Part shown: piece after piece, positions 9,273 to 17,654 of the stretch
How the letters are laid out: the number at the start of each line of letters is the position of its first letter
Numbering within the stretch: the first letter of the stretch is position 1
From: Bog-473 sp963763575
GTDB lineage: Bacteria > Actinomycetota > Acidimicrobiia > Acidimicrobiales > RAAP-2
Length of the DNA: 64,000 nucleotides
Direction of reading: 5' to 3'
Assembly (NCBI GenBank): GCA_963763575.1
Contig: CAVXPD010000026.1
Location: forward strand, 1 to 64,000
Notes under the pieces: model-generated
Seen by the model: only the letters and a program-made list of their open reading frames with translations
Databases searched by the model: none
What the model was told of the DNA's origin: nothing
Translations under genes and position numbers: made by a program

Positions 9273-10547
9273 CTAGGGGGTGTAGCTCGTCCAGGTGATG
9301 CCACCATCGGACGACGTCGCCACCATCGGTTGCGGGACCGGTGGGCTACTAGCAGACGGGCTGGAGCCAGTTGCCACACACTGATCGAGGGTCGGGCAGG
9401 AGACGTTTTGAAGGCCGCTCACGGCCGCTGGCTGCGATCGAGGCGTCCAGGTCTCTCCGGCGTCCGTTGTGGTGAGGACGATGCCATCGACACCGCCGTA
9501 GCCGCCGCCCACCACCACACAGGTCGTTGGGGTGCGGCACGAGACGCCGAAGAGTCCGGTTGTGCCAGAGGGAAGGGATTGGGACGTCCACCGCTTCCCT
9601 CCGTCTGCGCTCGTGAAGGCCAATCCGGAGGGTGTTCCATCACCCTCGGTAAAGCCTCCCACGATGAAGCAACGGGTGGAGGAGGGACACGAGATACCCT
9701 CAGATATATCCCTCCCGGGCGGTGCTTGCGGGAGGGACGTCTGCGCCCAAGATTTCCCGCCGTCGGTCGTCGTGATGACCGTCGCGCCCTTCAAAAGGCC
9801 TCCGACGAGGACGCAGTTGTTCACAGAGCGACAGGAAACGAGAGCGAGACCCCCTTCGCGTCTGGGCAACGATAGGTGGGTCCATTCCCTGCCGAAGTTC
9901 CTCGTCACCAAGGCGACGCCCCTGTTGCCGTCAGGGGTCTCGCCGACGGCCACGCAGAACCTCTTCGTCGGGCACGAGACACCCGTGAGCCTGCCGACGC
10001 CAGCGGGAATGACGGACCTCGTCCAAGTCTCGCCGCGGTCCGCTGTCCTCAGCACCTTGCCTAGCGCCACGGGGTTCGGGGTCGCCCCAGGCGGCAATGA
10101 GGACGGCGCATGGTTTCCACCGATGTTCCCGCCGACCGCGACACACGATTTCACCGAAGGACAAGAGAGTGCTGGTGCGGTCTCGATTCGGGTCGACAGT
10201 AAGAAGTTGGCCCAGTGGGCTCCACCGTCCGAAGTCGTTGCCGCAATGCCGAACATGGTCTTTGCCACAGCCTCGACTGTGGGAACTTTGGCCACGCCTC
10301 TGACCGAGATGCCCACCGCGACGCAGTGGTCCCGTGAAGTACACACGATGGAACTGAGCACGGAAATGGGAGGCGCCGTCAGATTTCCTAGGTCCGCAGT
10401 GTTGCCTCGTGGAGTCCGGATGGTGTTCGTTGTCAAGGTCGCGGCCGTGCTACATCCGCCAAGTACCACCGCAACTACTGTCACGATCAGCGTCAGGAGC
10501 GACCTTGATCGGTCAGAATCTGCGGACGTTCCTAGAACATGAGTCAT
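9273..10547 (-). CDS. Lipoprotein with BNR/Asp-box repeats (beta-propeller)
   Basis: A 424-residue exported protein. The N-terminus has a hydrophobic segment ending in the lipobox VLGGCS, so it is predicted to be lipid-anchored at the cell surface. At least six Asp-box motifs follow (SDGGAHW, ADRGETW, TTDGGKSW, SADGGKRW, TTDAGETW, SSDGGITW), alternating with cysteine-pair segments such as SCPSVKSCVAVG, SCPTKRFCVAVG and SCPSSTRCFIVG. This predicts a six- or seven-bladed propeller with a disulfide in each blade. Asp-box propellers occur in sialidases and the Ycf48/HCF136 group; catalytic sialidase residues are not evident. Ligand unknown. Confidence 0.8.
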   Translation of the reverse strand: MTHVLGTSADSDRSRSLLTLIVTVVAVVLGGCSTAATLTTNTIRTPRGNTADLGNLTAPPISVLSSIVCTSRDHCVAVGISVRGVAKVPTVEAVAKTMFGIAATTSDGGAHWANFLLSTRIETAPALSCPSVKSCVAVGGNIGGNHAPSSLPPGATPNPVALGKVLRTADRGETWTRSVIPAGVGRLTGVSCPTKRFCVAVGETPDGNRGVALVTRNFGREWTHLSLPRREGGLALVSCRSVNNCVLVGGLLKGATVITTTDGGKSWAQTSLPQAPPGRDISEGISCPSSTRCFIVGGFTEGDGTPSGLAFTSADGGKRWTSQSLPSGTTGLFGVSCRTPTTCVVVGGGYGGVDGIVLTTTDAGETWTPRSQPAAVSGLQNVSCPTLDQCVATGSSPSASSPPVPQPMVATSSDGGITWTSYTP

Positions 10548-10802
10548 GTCTCGTTGGGCACTGATTCCGATCGTCGAGATCGGGTCGACGTTCCCAGAGG
10601 TTGGCGATTGTGTTCCAGCTTGCGATTCGAGCTATGAGGACTGGTCCAAGGCTATCCCCGTTCGCCGGGTCGGTGGGTAGTGCGGCACGGCCGGTTGACC
10701 CATGCCCACCCGTCACGGACCTTGGACTGACCAGGAGCCTGTTGTACGCCACGCGTGGATCAGGTCATGGTCATGGCGTCAAATGTCAAGGAAGCGAGGA
10801 TC
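10548..10802. promoter_or_regulatory. Divergent intergenic region
   Basis: A 255-bp gap between the minus-strand BNR lipoprotein and the plus-strand DUF1003 gene. It must carry both promoters. I see no clear operator or RNA gene. A good ribosome site (AGGAAGCGAGGA, about 10789-10800) lies before the DUF1003 start. Confidence 0.35.
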
Positions 10803-11359
10803 ATGATGCCCGATACTCAGATACCCGGACCAGTCAAGGTCCACCTGCACACTCGTCAGGCGATCAGCCTGCGCGGGTTACGGGCTCAGGTCAAGAGAGC
10901 CGACGGAATCAATGCCAAGATCGCCGTCTTCCTGACCAACGTCGTGGGGTCAATGTGGTGCGCGTACGCGTTTTCAGTCCTTGCCTTGTTTGGATTACCT
11001 GCCGCACTGAGGCCGGGCGGCGAAGGAATCATCCCCTGGATTGCGCAGACCTTCCTCCAACTGGTCCTACGTCTGTCATTATGGTTGGGCAGAACGTGCA
11101 GGGCGAGGCAAGCGATGTGCGATCGCAGCACACGTATGAAGACACCGTTCAGATTCTCGATCGACTCGACATACACACCCAAGGTGGGATCAAGGATCTG
11201 GCCGACCGAATCGATGAGTTAGAAGCAAAGATCGCCAGTGCGATCAGACGCGGAAGACCCTCGGCATCGCACTGCCCCAGTCCACCGGGTCCGAGGCGCT
11301 TCGCTGGCCGGGTCCCAGTGCTCGTTCAGTCCGCGCTCGTGGCGAAGTGCTCGCCGTAG
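10803..11359 (+). pseudogene. DUF1003 membrane protein, one frameshift
   Basis: The first frame (ATG 10803) reads RADGINAKIAVFLTNVVGSM, WCAYAFSVLALFGLPAAL and IIPWIAQTFLQLVL, the two membrane segments of DUF1003. The family's next motif, VIMVGQNVQGEASDVRSQHT, and the helical tail (QILDRLDIHTQ, IDELEAKIASAI) occur in another frame, so one base is missing near 11070. This is either a real mutation or a sequencing error. DUF1003 proteins are small inner-membrane proteins of unknown function. The 3' end overlaps the convergent gene by about 34 bp. Confidence 0.75.
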
Positions 11360-11754
11360 GGAGTGCCCGCGAAATGCTCGCCTATCAGCCGAGACAAGGA
11401 CAGCAGTGTGCTCCGGGGGCGATAGTTGGCCACAATGTGCTGCGCCTGCCCTGCAGCGTTGCGGGCAACAAGGACGACGTTGCCGATCGGCTCACCGTGG
11501 ACCCAGGCCGTGTAGTCCTCGAGAAAGCTGTTCTCGCCGTAGGGGCCGGCGAAGTTGAACTCCTGGCGCTCGTAGAGCGTTCGGATGAAGGCCACAATCG
11601 AAAGGACTGCCTCGGGGCCTTGCACGAAACCGTTCATCGCCGAGCCTTCCAGAGTGACGTCGTCGGCCAGACTGTTCAGCCAGACGGGGTGGTAGTCCTC
11701 TGGTGATACGGGCTGGCCGTTGAAGTCGATGATCGATTTGCCCTTCTTGGACAT
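11326..11754 (-). CDS. SnoaL-like (NTF2-fold) protein
   Basis: A 142-residue protein with the features of a SnoaL/NTF2-like cone fold: a helix with WLNSLADDVTLEG, a GPEAVLSIVAFIRTLYE segment and a strand-rich second half (VLVARNAAGQAQHIVANYRP). Such proteins are isomerases, hydrolases or ligand-binding subunits; the catalytic role cannot be assigned. ATG 11754 is backed by AAGGAGGAA 7 bases upstream. The flanking 180 bp before the VOC gene hold no gene. Confidence 0.6.
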   Translation of the reverse strand: MSKKGKSIIDFNGQPVSPEDYHPVWLNSLADDVTLEGSAMNGFVQGPEAVLSIVAFIRTLYERQEFNFAGPYGENSFLEDYTAWVHGEPIGNVVLVARNAAGQAQHIVANYRPRSTLLSLSRLIGEHFAGTPYGEHFATSAD

Positions 11755-11982
11755 TGAAAGTTCCTCCTTCTTGAGTCATAGCCGTGACCTGCGTGCGGCA
11801 CGTGGTGGTCTCCACATGCAAGTCCCATCCATGATCCTCCGTCCAGTAGTCCTCCGCGCTCACGAAGATCACTCCGGATTCGATCCGCCGGCTTCCAGGC
11901 CTTATGCGTTTTCACGAGCGGCGACGGAACGGGCGAAGTGACATGCTTTGCATCGGTTTTGTACGAGCCAAAGGAGGTCGGC

Positions 11983-12462
11983 ATGAGCGGCAGCGAGACA
12001 GGTACCTCGTCCGAAACCCCTCGGCCGGGAACGATAGATATGAACCTTGAAGTAGTGACGGTCCCTGTGTCAGACGTCGATCGGGCGAAGAGCTTCTATC
12101 AGCGCCTGGGTTGGCGAACAGACGCCGACATCGCGGTCGGCGACGTGTTTCGGGTGGTCCAACTGACACCTCCCCATTCGTCGTGCTCGGTCGCTTTCGG
12201 GAAGGGCGTCACGACGGCCGAGCCGGGCTCCGCTCGGCGTTTGCTGCTGGTCGTCAGCGACATCGACGCGGCACGCGCCGATCTCATTGACCGCGGCGTC
12301 GAGGTCAGCGAGGTCTATCACTTGGCCGGAGGACGCGTTCCGGGTCGTGACCCAGAGGGTCGGTCCTATCAAACCTACGCCGCGTTCTCCGATCCAGACG
12401 GCAATGAGTGGCAGCTCCAGGAGATCACAGCGCGACTTCCGGGCCGCGAGTGGGAGGACTGA
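11983..12462 (+). CDS. VOC-family (glyoxalase/bleomycin-resistance fold) protein
   Basis: A 159-residue protein built of two beta-alpha-beta-beta-beta modules. Module one begins MNLEVVTVPVSDVDRAKSFY with Q-x-x-GW following; module two ends AAFSDPDGNEWQLQE, a typical VOC metal-ligand strand. Members include glyoxalases, dioxygenases and antibiotic-binding proteins; the substrate is unknown. ATG 11983 is chosen over an upstream in-frame ATG because AAAGGAGG lies 5 bases before it. Confidence 0.85.
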   Translation: MSGSETGTSSETPRPGTIDMNLEVVTVPVSDVDRAKSFYQRLGWRTDADIAVGDVFRVVQLTPPHSSCSVAFGKGVTTAEPGSARRLLLVVSDIDAARADLIDRGVEVSEVYHLAGGRVPGRDPEGRSYQTYAAFSDPDGNEWQLQEITARLPGREWED

Positions 12463-12667
12463 CGATTACAGGTCGCCGATTAGCGACTGTCACAGTGCCC
12501 TGGCCCATTTGACGAAGTTCGGATTCATAGGGGAGCTAAATGTCCCCGACCGCCGGGTCAGTGGGACACTGCGGCACGACTGGGATACCGAGAAGGGGAC
12601 TGTCCCCGGCCGCGCACGTTTCGGGGCTGACGGCCGTATTTCTCGGTCACTGATAGAACCTCAGGCT

Positions 12668-13609
12668 GTGTCTGGGGCACTCCACCATGACGAGTTGAGG
12701 ATCGACCTGCCGCTTGTGCGAGCGCTCGTGGACCGTGCCGATCCCGGGTTCGCGGAACTCCCGCTCCGGCGACTTGAGTCGTCGGGGTCGAGCAATGCGC
12801 TGTTTCGGCTCGGCGACGATCTGCTCGTTCGACTTCCCCGACAACGCGGCGGATCTGCTGCGATCGACAAGGAGGCGCTCTGGCTCCCCGTGATTGCGCC
12901 GAGCCTGCCAGTCGCCGTACCGGAGATCGTGGCCGTCGGTGAGCCTGGGTTCGGGTATCCGGAGCGGTGGTCGCTGGTACGTTGGCTCGACGGATCGGTG
13001 CCGTCGGTCCCCGACGCCGGTGTTCCTTCGGAGCCGCCACTGACGGAGCTCGCACGCGACCTCGCCGAGGTCGTCGCTGCGATTAGGGAGATCGACGTGC
13101 CGCCCGACGCGCAGGCGGATCCCGCCCTCCATTGGTATCGCGGTGATCCCTTGGCCACCCGGGACGCGCCAACCCGTGCCGCAATCGCTGCCTGTCGCGC
13201 CATCGGTGGACTAACTCTCGACCTCGATGAGGTGTCCCGGGTGTGGCGAGACGCGATGCAAGTACCCGACGCTCCCTTTGCGTCGAGCCCACGTTGGTAT
13301 CACGGGGACCTCTTCGCCGAGAACCTGCTTGTACGCGACGGACGTCTCACAGCGATTTTGGACTTCGGCGGGTTGGCGATCGGTGATCCAACGATCGACC
13401 TGATCGTGGCCTGGGAGGTACTCGACGACGCTGCACGGGAAGTCTTTCGCGAGGCCATCAGGGTCGACGAGTCGTCGTGGCTACGTGCCCGGGCATGGGC
13501 GCTGTCGATCGCGACGATCGCGCTTCCGTACTACTGGCGAACGATGCCAAATCGCTGCGCGAGCAAGCTGGCTGTCGCCAAGATGGTGCTCGCGGACGCA
13601 CGCCGCTGA
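12668..13609 (+). CDS. Aminoglycoside phosphotransferase-family kinase
   Basis: A 313-residue kinase-fold protein of the APH/choline-kinase superfamily. The N-terminal lobe has SSGSSNALFRLGDDLLVRLP and an ATP-site lysine/glutamate pair; the C-terminal lobe has the catalytic loop WYHGDLFAENLLV and the metal motif ILDFGG. Chromosomal members of this type rarely confer resistance and probably phosphorylate unknown small molecules. Start GTG 12668 is a best guess: family proteins begin close to HHDELRIDLPLVRALV, just inside this start. It stands alone and is convergent with rlmB. Confidence 0.8.
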   Translation: MSGALHHDELRIDLPLVRALVDRADPGFAELPLRRLESSGSSNALFRLGDDLLVRLPRQRGGSAAIDKEALWLPVIAPSLPVAVPEIVAVGEPGFGYPERWSLVRWLDGSVPSVPDAGVPSEPPLTELARDLAEVVAAIREIDVPPDAQADPALHWYRGDPLATRDAPTRAAIAACRAIGGLTLDLDEVSRVWRDAMQVPDAPFASSPRWYHGDLFAENLLVRDGRLTAILDFGGLAIGDPTIDLIVAWEVLDDAAREVFREAIRVDESSWLRARAWALSIATIALPYYWRTMPNRCASKLAVAKMVLADARR

Positions 13610-13804
13610 AGCGAGACGGGCGAGGAGCGTCGACGAGTCGGGTCTCGCCATCACCGAGACCGCTAAATCAGCACAGGATTGATGGGTGAGTGCCCCCAAA
13701 CACACCGGTTCGGGGACGGTTATGCCCCGGTTCGCGCGGGCTCCCAGCACAAGCCGAAACGGCAGCATCTTGCGGTCACCGAATTTGAGCGTGCCAATAG
13801 GCGA
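13610..13804. other. Convergent gap without gene
   Basis: 195 bases between the kinase-like gene and rlmB. I see no gene and no obvious terminator hairpin. Confidence 0.3.
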
Positions 13805-14737
13805 TCAATCGCGACGAATAGCACTGTCGCTATTTGCGTCGGCCAGCGTGGATCGCTGGCGGGCGACCTCGAAGCATGCGACGGCACCGGCCACCCCCAC
13901 GTTGAGCGACGGCAGTGCGCCGTGCTGGGGGATGGCGGCGACCGCGTCACAGCGCCGGCGCACCAACGGGGCGAGGCCCTTCTCCTCGCTGCCCACCACG
14001 AGCGCGACCGGGCCTTCGCCCAGCGGCAGCTCGTAGAGCGACTGCGCGGCCTCGCCGGCGAGGCCGATCGACCACACCCCGAGCTCGCGCAGGTCGTTCA
14101 GCGCGGTCGGCACCCCGCCGACCACGGCGAAGGCAAGGTGCTCGATCGCCCCGGCCGCCGTCTTGGCCACGGTGGGCGACACGCGGGCCGAGCGGTGCCG
14201 GGGCAGCACGACTCCGGTGACCCCGGCGCACTCGGCACTGCGCAGAAGCGCGCCGAGGTTGCGGGGGTCGGTGATGCCGGCCGCCACCAGGAGAAAGGGC
14301 GCGGTGCCGTTGCGCCCGGGCTCGGCCAGGTCCTCCAACGCGACCGGGTCGAGGGGGCGGGCCAGCGCGACGACCCCTTGGGGCGCGTCGGTTCGCGCCT
14401 GCGCATCGAGCCGGGAGCGGGGCACCGTCTCGACCGGGACCCGCAAGCGGGCCGCCAGCTGCTCGATGCGGTCCAGCTGCGGCGAGGGGTCCTGGTCCTC
14501 GGCCAGGAGGACCCGTCGCACCGTGCGTCGCCCGACGTCGAGCAGTTCGAGCACCGCCCGCCGGCCTTCGACCTGATCGCCTCCGAGCTCGCTCGAGAAC
14601 ACCGGGCTTCGTCGTTGCCCGGCGCCGCGCGGCTTTTTGTCCCGGTTGTCGAGGCGTTGCCGGTACGGCGCCTTCGCCCGCGCCTTCGCCTGCGGCGGGC
14701 GGCGGCGTGGACCACCGGCGCGCCGCGACGGGCTCAC
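13805..14737 (-). CDS. rlmB: 23S rRNA 2'-O-methyltransferase of the TrmH/SpoU family (RlmB-like)
   Basis: A 310-residue SPOUT methyltransferase expected to methylate the ribose of a 23S rRNA guanosine using S-adenosylmethionine. After an Arg/Lys-rich extension comes the substrate-binding domain (VEGRRAVLELL) and the knotted catalytic domain: motif 1 NLGALLRSAECAGVTGVVLP, motif 2 VVGSEEKGLAPLVRRRCD and motif 3 IPQHGALPSLNVGVAG. Start GTG 14737 is tentative because the basic extension lacks a fixed family start. It follows ispF as in other actinobacteria, but the cysS gene usually between them is missing. Confidence 0.88.
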   Translation of the reverse strand: MSPSRRAGGPRRRPPQAKARAKAPYRQRLDNRDKKPRGAGQRRSPVFSSELGGDQVEGRRAVLELLDVGRRTVRRVLLAEDQDPSPQLDRIEQLAARLRVPVETVPRSRLDAQARTDAPQGVVALARPLDPVALEDLAEPGRNGTAPFLLVAAGITDPRNLGALLRSAECAGVTGVVLPRHRSARVSPTVAKTAAGAIEHLAFAVVGGVPTALNDLRELGVWSIGLAGEAAQSLYELPLGEGPVALVVGSEEKGLAPLVRRRCDAVAAIPQHGALPSLNVGVAGAVACFEVARQRSTLADANSDSAIRRD

Positions 14738-14768
14738 CGCGCCACACCTCGTCCGCTGGCCGGCGGCG

Positions 14769-15245
14769 TCATCGCGCCATCTCCTCCACGAGCACGACGG
14801 CCAGGCACGCGATGCCCTCGGCCCGCCCGAGCGCGCCGAGCCCCTCGGCCCGGGTCGCCTTGATCGAGACGGGAGCGCCGAGCACATCGCTCAGCACCGA
14901 GACCATGGACTCGGTGTAAGGGGCCAGACGCGGCGTGTCGGCCACGAGGGTGCAGTCGGCGTTGGCGCACACGTAGCCCTCCGCCGCCGCCATCCGCACC
15001 ACTTGGCTGAGCAGTTCGACGCTGTTCGCGCCCTCCCACACCGGATCGGAGTCGGGGAAGTGGCGGCCCAGGTCACCCAGGCCGACCGCGCCCAGCATCG
15101 CGTCCGCCAGGGCGTGGCACACGGCGTCGGCGTCGCTATGGCCCCCGAGCCCGCGCGCCCCCTCGATCACGACGCCGCCGAGGACGAGCGGGCGGTGCGG
15201 GTCTTCCGAGAAGCGGTGGACGTCGATGCCCTGGCCGACGCGCAC
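14769..15245 (-). CDS. ispF: 2-C-methyl-D-erythritol 2,4-cyclodiphosphate synthase
   Basis: A 158-residue enzyme of the MEP isoprenoid pathway that cyclises CDP-methylerythritol phosphate to MEcPP, releasing CMP. The zinc ligands are in GIDVHRF (Asp8, His10), followed by LGGHSDADAVCHALADAML and HFPDSDP. The C-terminal part (SIKATRAEGLGALGRAEGIA) is typical. Starts at GTG 15245, two bases after the ispD stop, so translation is probably coupled. Forms trimers in the cytoplasm. Confidence 0.95.
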   Translation of the reverse strand: MRVGQGIDVHRFSEDPHRPLVLGGVVIEGARGLGGHSDADAVCHALADAMLGAVGLGDLGRHFPDSDPVWEGANSVELLSQVVRMAAAEGYVCANADCTLVADTPRLAPYTESMVSVLSDVLGAPVSIKATRAEGLGALGRAEGIACLAVVLVEEMAR

Positions 15246-15247
15246 CG

Positions 15248-15961
15248 TCAGTCCCGCCGCGTCCGGGCCGCGAGCAGCCGCTCGGCCGCCTCGAGGTCGT
15301 CCGCCGTCGTGATCTTGAGGTTGTCGGATTGGCCGGGCACGACGCGCACGCGCCCCCCGCCCGCCTCGACCAGCATGGCGTCGTCGGTGGGCGAGGGTGT
15401 CGCCGGCCCGTCGTCCGAACCGTTCGCACCCTCCCGCCCTGTTGCGTGGGCGGCGCGGAGGGCCGCGGCCCGGAAGGCCTGAGGCGTCTGGACCGCGACG
15501 AGCGTGCCGCGCTCGAGCGTGTGCGTCACGTTGCCCGCCGGGTCCACGGCCTTGATCGTGTCGCGCGGCGGAAGGCCCGGGACGGCGCCCACCACGCCGT
15601 CCTCGTCCAACGCGGCCAGTACGGACGCAAAGGTCTCCGTCGTCGCCAAAGGCCGCGCCGCATCGTGTACGACGATCACCTCCGCCTCGGGCGGGACGCC
15701 GGCCAGTCCGCGCCGGACGGAGTCCGCCCGCGTCGGCCCACCCGCGACCACGAGGTCGGCGCCGTGGGTGTCGCGCCCGGGCGACTCGGCCGGAAGGACC
15801 AGCACGACACCGGCCGACACGGGACGACAGGCCTCGATCGCCCATTCGAGGACCGGGCGGCCGCCCAGGGTGGAAAACTGCTTCATCTCGCCGAAGCGCC
15901 GCCCCGAGCCGCCGGCCACGACGACCGACCACACCACCTGCGCCGGCTGCACCTGTGCCAC
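15248..15961 (-). CDS. ispD: 2-C-methyl-D-erythritol 4-phosphate cytidylyltransferase
   Basis: A 237-residue MEP-pathway enzyme making CDP-methylerythritol from CTP and MEP. The nucleotide-binding motif VVVAGGSGRRFGEMKQF is near the N-terminus; VVHDAARPLAT and TPQAFRAAAL are the catalytic and substrate segments. A Gly/Ser-rich insertion (GREGANGSDDGPATP) precedes the conserved TDDAMLVEAGG. The start is GTG 15961, 20 bases after carD. Order carD-ispD-ispF is conserved in Actinobacteria. Confidence 0.95.
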   Translation of the reverse strand: MAQVQPAQVVWSVVVAGGSGRRFGEMKQFSTLGGRPVLEWAIEACRPVSAGVVLVLPAESPGRDTHGADLVVAGGPTRADSVRRGLAGVPPEAEVIVVHDAARPLATTETFASVLAALDEDGVVGAVPGLPPRDTIKAVDPAGNVTHTLERGTLVAVQTPQAFRAAALRAAHATGREGANGSDDGPATPSPTDDAMLVEAGGGRVRVVPGQSDNLKITTADDLEAAERLLAARTRRD

Positions 15962-15981
15962 GGTACGACCGGGCTCGGCAA

Positions 15982-16461
15982 TCAGGTCAGGGCGTCGTTC
16001 AGACGCTCTTCGGCGGTCTCCTCGTCCACGTTGAGGGCGAAGGTCAGCTCGGACACGAGGATCTGCCGGGCCCGCTGCAGCATGCGCTTCTCGCCCGCCG
16101 ACAGGCCCTTGTCCTTGTCCCGGATGGACAGGTTCCGCACCACCTCGGCAACCTGGTAGATGTCACCCGAACGCAGCTTCTCGGAGTGGTTCTTGTAGCG
16201 GCGCGACCAGTTCGTCGGCATGCGCGCTTCCTTCTTGCGCAGGACCGCGAAGACCTCTTCGACCTCCTCGTCGTTGATGACCTCGCGCAGCCCGACGCCC
16301 TCGGTGTTGTCCGCCGGGACGTTGAGGATCAGGTCGCCGTAGGCCAGCCGCAGGACCAGGTACTCCCGCTTCTCGCCGAAGGCGACCTTGGTCTCCCGCT
16401 TCTCGATGACGGCGGCGCCGTGGTGGGGGTAGACGACTTTGTCTCCGACCTTGAACGACAC
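15982..16461 (-). CDS. carD: CarD-family RNA polymerase-binding transcription factor
   Basis: A 159-residue global regulator that binds the RNA polymerase beta subunit and stabilises open promoter complexes, acting strongly at rRNA promoters. The N-terminal RNAP-interaction domain starts MSFKVGDKVVYPHHGAAVIE, and the C-terminal helical DNA-binding domain contains MPTNWSRRYKNHSEKLRSGD and SAGEKRMLQRARQILVSELT. Length and start agree with mycobacterial CarD. It lies between disA and ispD on the minus strand with 131 bases upstream for its own promoter. Confidence 0.96.
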   Translation of the reverse strand: MSFKVGDKVVYPHHGAAVIEKRETKVAFGEKREYLVLRLAYGDLILNVPADNTEGVGLREVINDEEVEEVFAVLRKKEARMPTNWSRRYKNHSEKLRSGDIYQVAEVVRNLSIRDKDKGLSAGEKRMLQRARQILVSELTFALNVDEETAEERLNDALT

Positions 16462-16592
16462 AGGACTCAGGGCTCCTTCGGGGGATCAGGTGCGCCTCGC
16501 ACGGGCATGGGGACGTACGGGCTCGCAGAAAGGTTGTCGAAGCGGTCAGGGGCCGCCCCGACGGCGACCGTCCATTTTACCAGACGCGTTGG

Positions 16593-17654
16593 CTATTCGT
16601 ACCGCTCGAAGATGCTGGCCTCGACGAGCCGGGCCAGGCCGTCTCGGATCTGGCGCGCCCTGGCCGCCCCGATGCCGTCGACCGACTCGAGCTCGGCCGC
16701 CGATGCCGACAGGATCTCCGGCAGCGAGCCGAACCGTTCGACCAGACGCGTGATGAGCGTCTCGGAGAGCTGCTGAGGGAGGCGGTGCAAGAGCCGGTAC
16801 CCGTGCGGCGCCAGCTCGGCATGCATCTGGTCGTTGGGTGCGGGCAGATTGAGCGCCGCAACCACCCTCGGCAGGTCCATGAGCGCGTCGGCCGGGAGCG
16901 CACGGAGCCGGGCCACGCCCTTCACGTCGGCGTAATCGCGCAGCACCTGGTCCAGGCTCTCCTCCACCCCTGCGCTGAGCTCTTCGGTCTGGAGGTGAAT
17001 GAGCCGGCCGTCGGACCCCAGCTCGACCAGGTGGCTCTCGATCTCGTCGGCGATGCGCCGCACCATCTCGCCCGGCTGGAGCACGGAGACGACGTCGCGG
17101 ACCGAGACCGAGTCCTCCATCTCGAGCCGGCTGAGCACCGTGAGGGCGTCATCGAAGCGTGAGCGAAACCGTTGGAGCGTCGCCAGCGCCTGGCTCGAAC
17201 GGTCGATCAGCCATCCGGCTGTCTGGGTGGTGTGCTTGTAGTCGTTGCGGTAGACGGTGATCGTCGCCATGGCCTCGGACACCGAGATCACAGGGACGTC
17301 GATGGAACGCGCGACGCGCTCGGCCGTGCGGTGGCGGGTCCCGGTCTCAGAGGTCGGAATGGTCGCCTTCGGGACGAGGTGCACGTTGGCGCGGGCGATG
17401 CGCGAGGCGTCGGAGGCCAAGATGATCGCGCCGTCCATCTTGGCCAGCTCCGAGAGGCGCTGCGGCGTGTACTCGGCGTCGAGCAGGAAACCACCGGTGC
17501 AGACGGAGAGCACGGCGGCGTCGTCACCGACCACGATGAGCGCCCCGTGCTTGGCCTGGAGGATTCGGTCCAGCCCCTCCCGCAGCGCAGTGCCCGGTGC
17601 GATCAGGGCCAGCGCATCGTTCAGCGACTGGCTGCCGCCGGCACCGTCGACCAC
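16593..17654 (-). CDS. disA: Diadenylate cyclase, DNA-integrity scanning protein
   Basis: A 353-residue octameric enzyme that condenses two ATP into c-di-AMP and scans DNA for branched structures. The DAC domain shows DGAIILAS (Asp-Gly-Ala at 74-76) and TGTRHRTAERVA (RHR at 107-109), matching the catalytic positions of B. subtilis DisA. A helical spine follows, then a C-terminal helix-hairpin-helix region with VDGIGAARARQIRDGLARL. GTG 17654 overlaps the end of radA by 34 bases, so the genes are probably co-translated; RadA-DisA coupling is known in other bacteria. Confidence 0.95.
   Translation of the reverse strand: MVDGAGGSQSLNDALALIAPGTALREGLDRILQAKHGALIVVGDDAAVLSVCTGGFLLDAEYTPQRLSELAKMDGAIILASDASRIARANVHLVPKATIPTSETGTRHRTAERVARSIDVPVISVSEAMATITVYRNDYKHTTQTAGWLIDRSSQALATLQRFRSRFDDALTVLSRLEMEDSVSVRDVVSVLQPGEMVRRIADEIESHLVELGSDGRLIHLQTEELSAGVEESLDQVLRDYADVKGVARLRALPADALMDLPRVVAALNLPAPNDQMHAELAPHGYRLLHRLPQQLSETLITRLVERFGSLPEILSASAAELESVDGIGAARARQIRDGLARLVEASIFERYE

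Noticed and set aside
12287..12667. Upstream extension of the kinase-like gene
   Set aside because: The same frame stays open but overlaps the VOC gene and does not resemble the family; start set at 12668.
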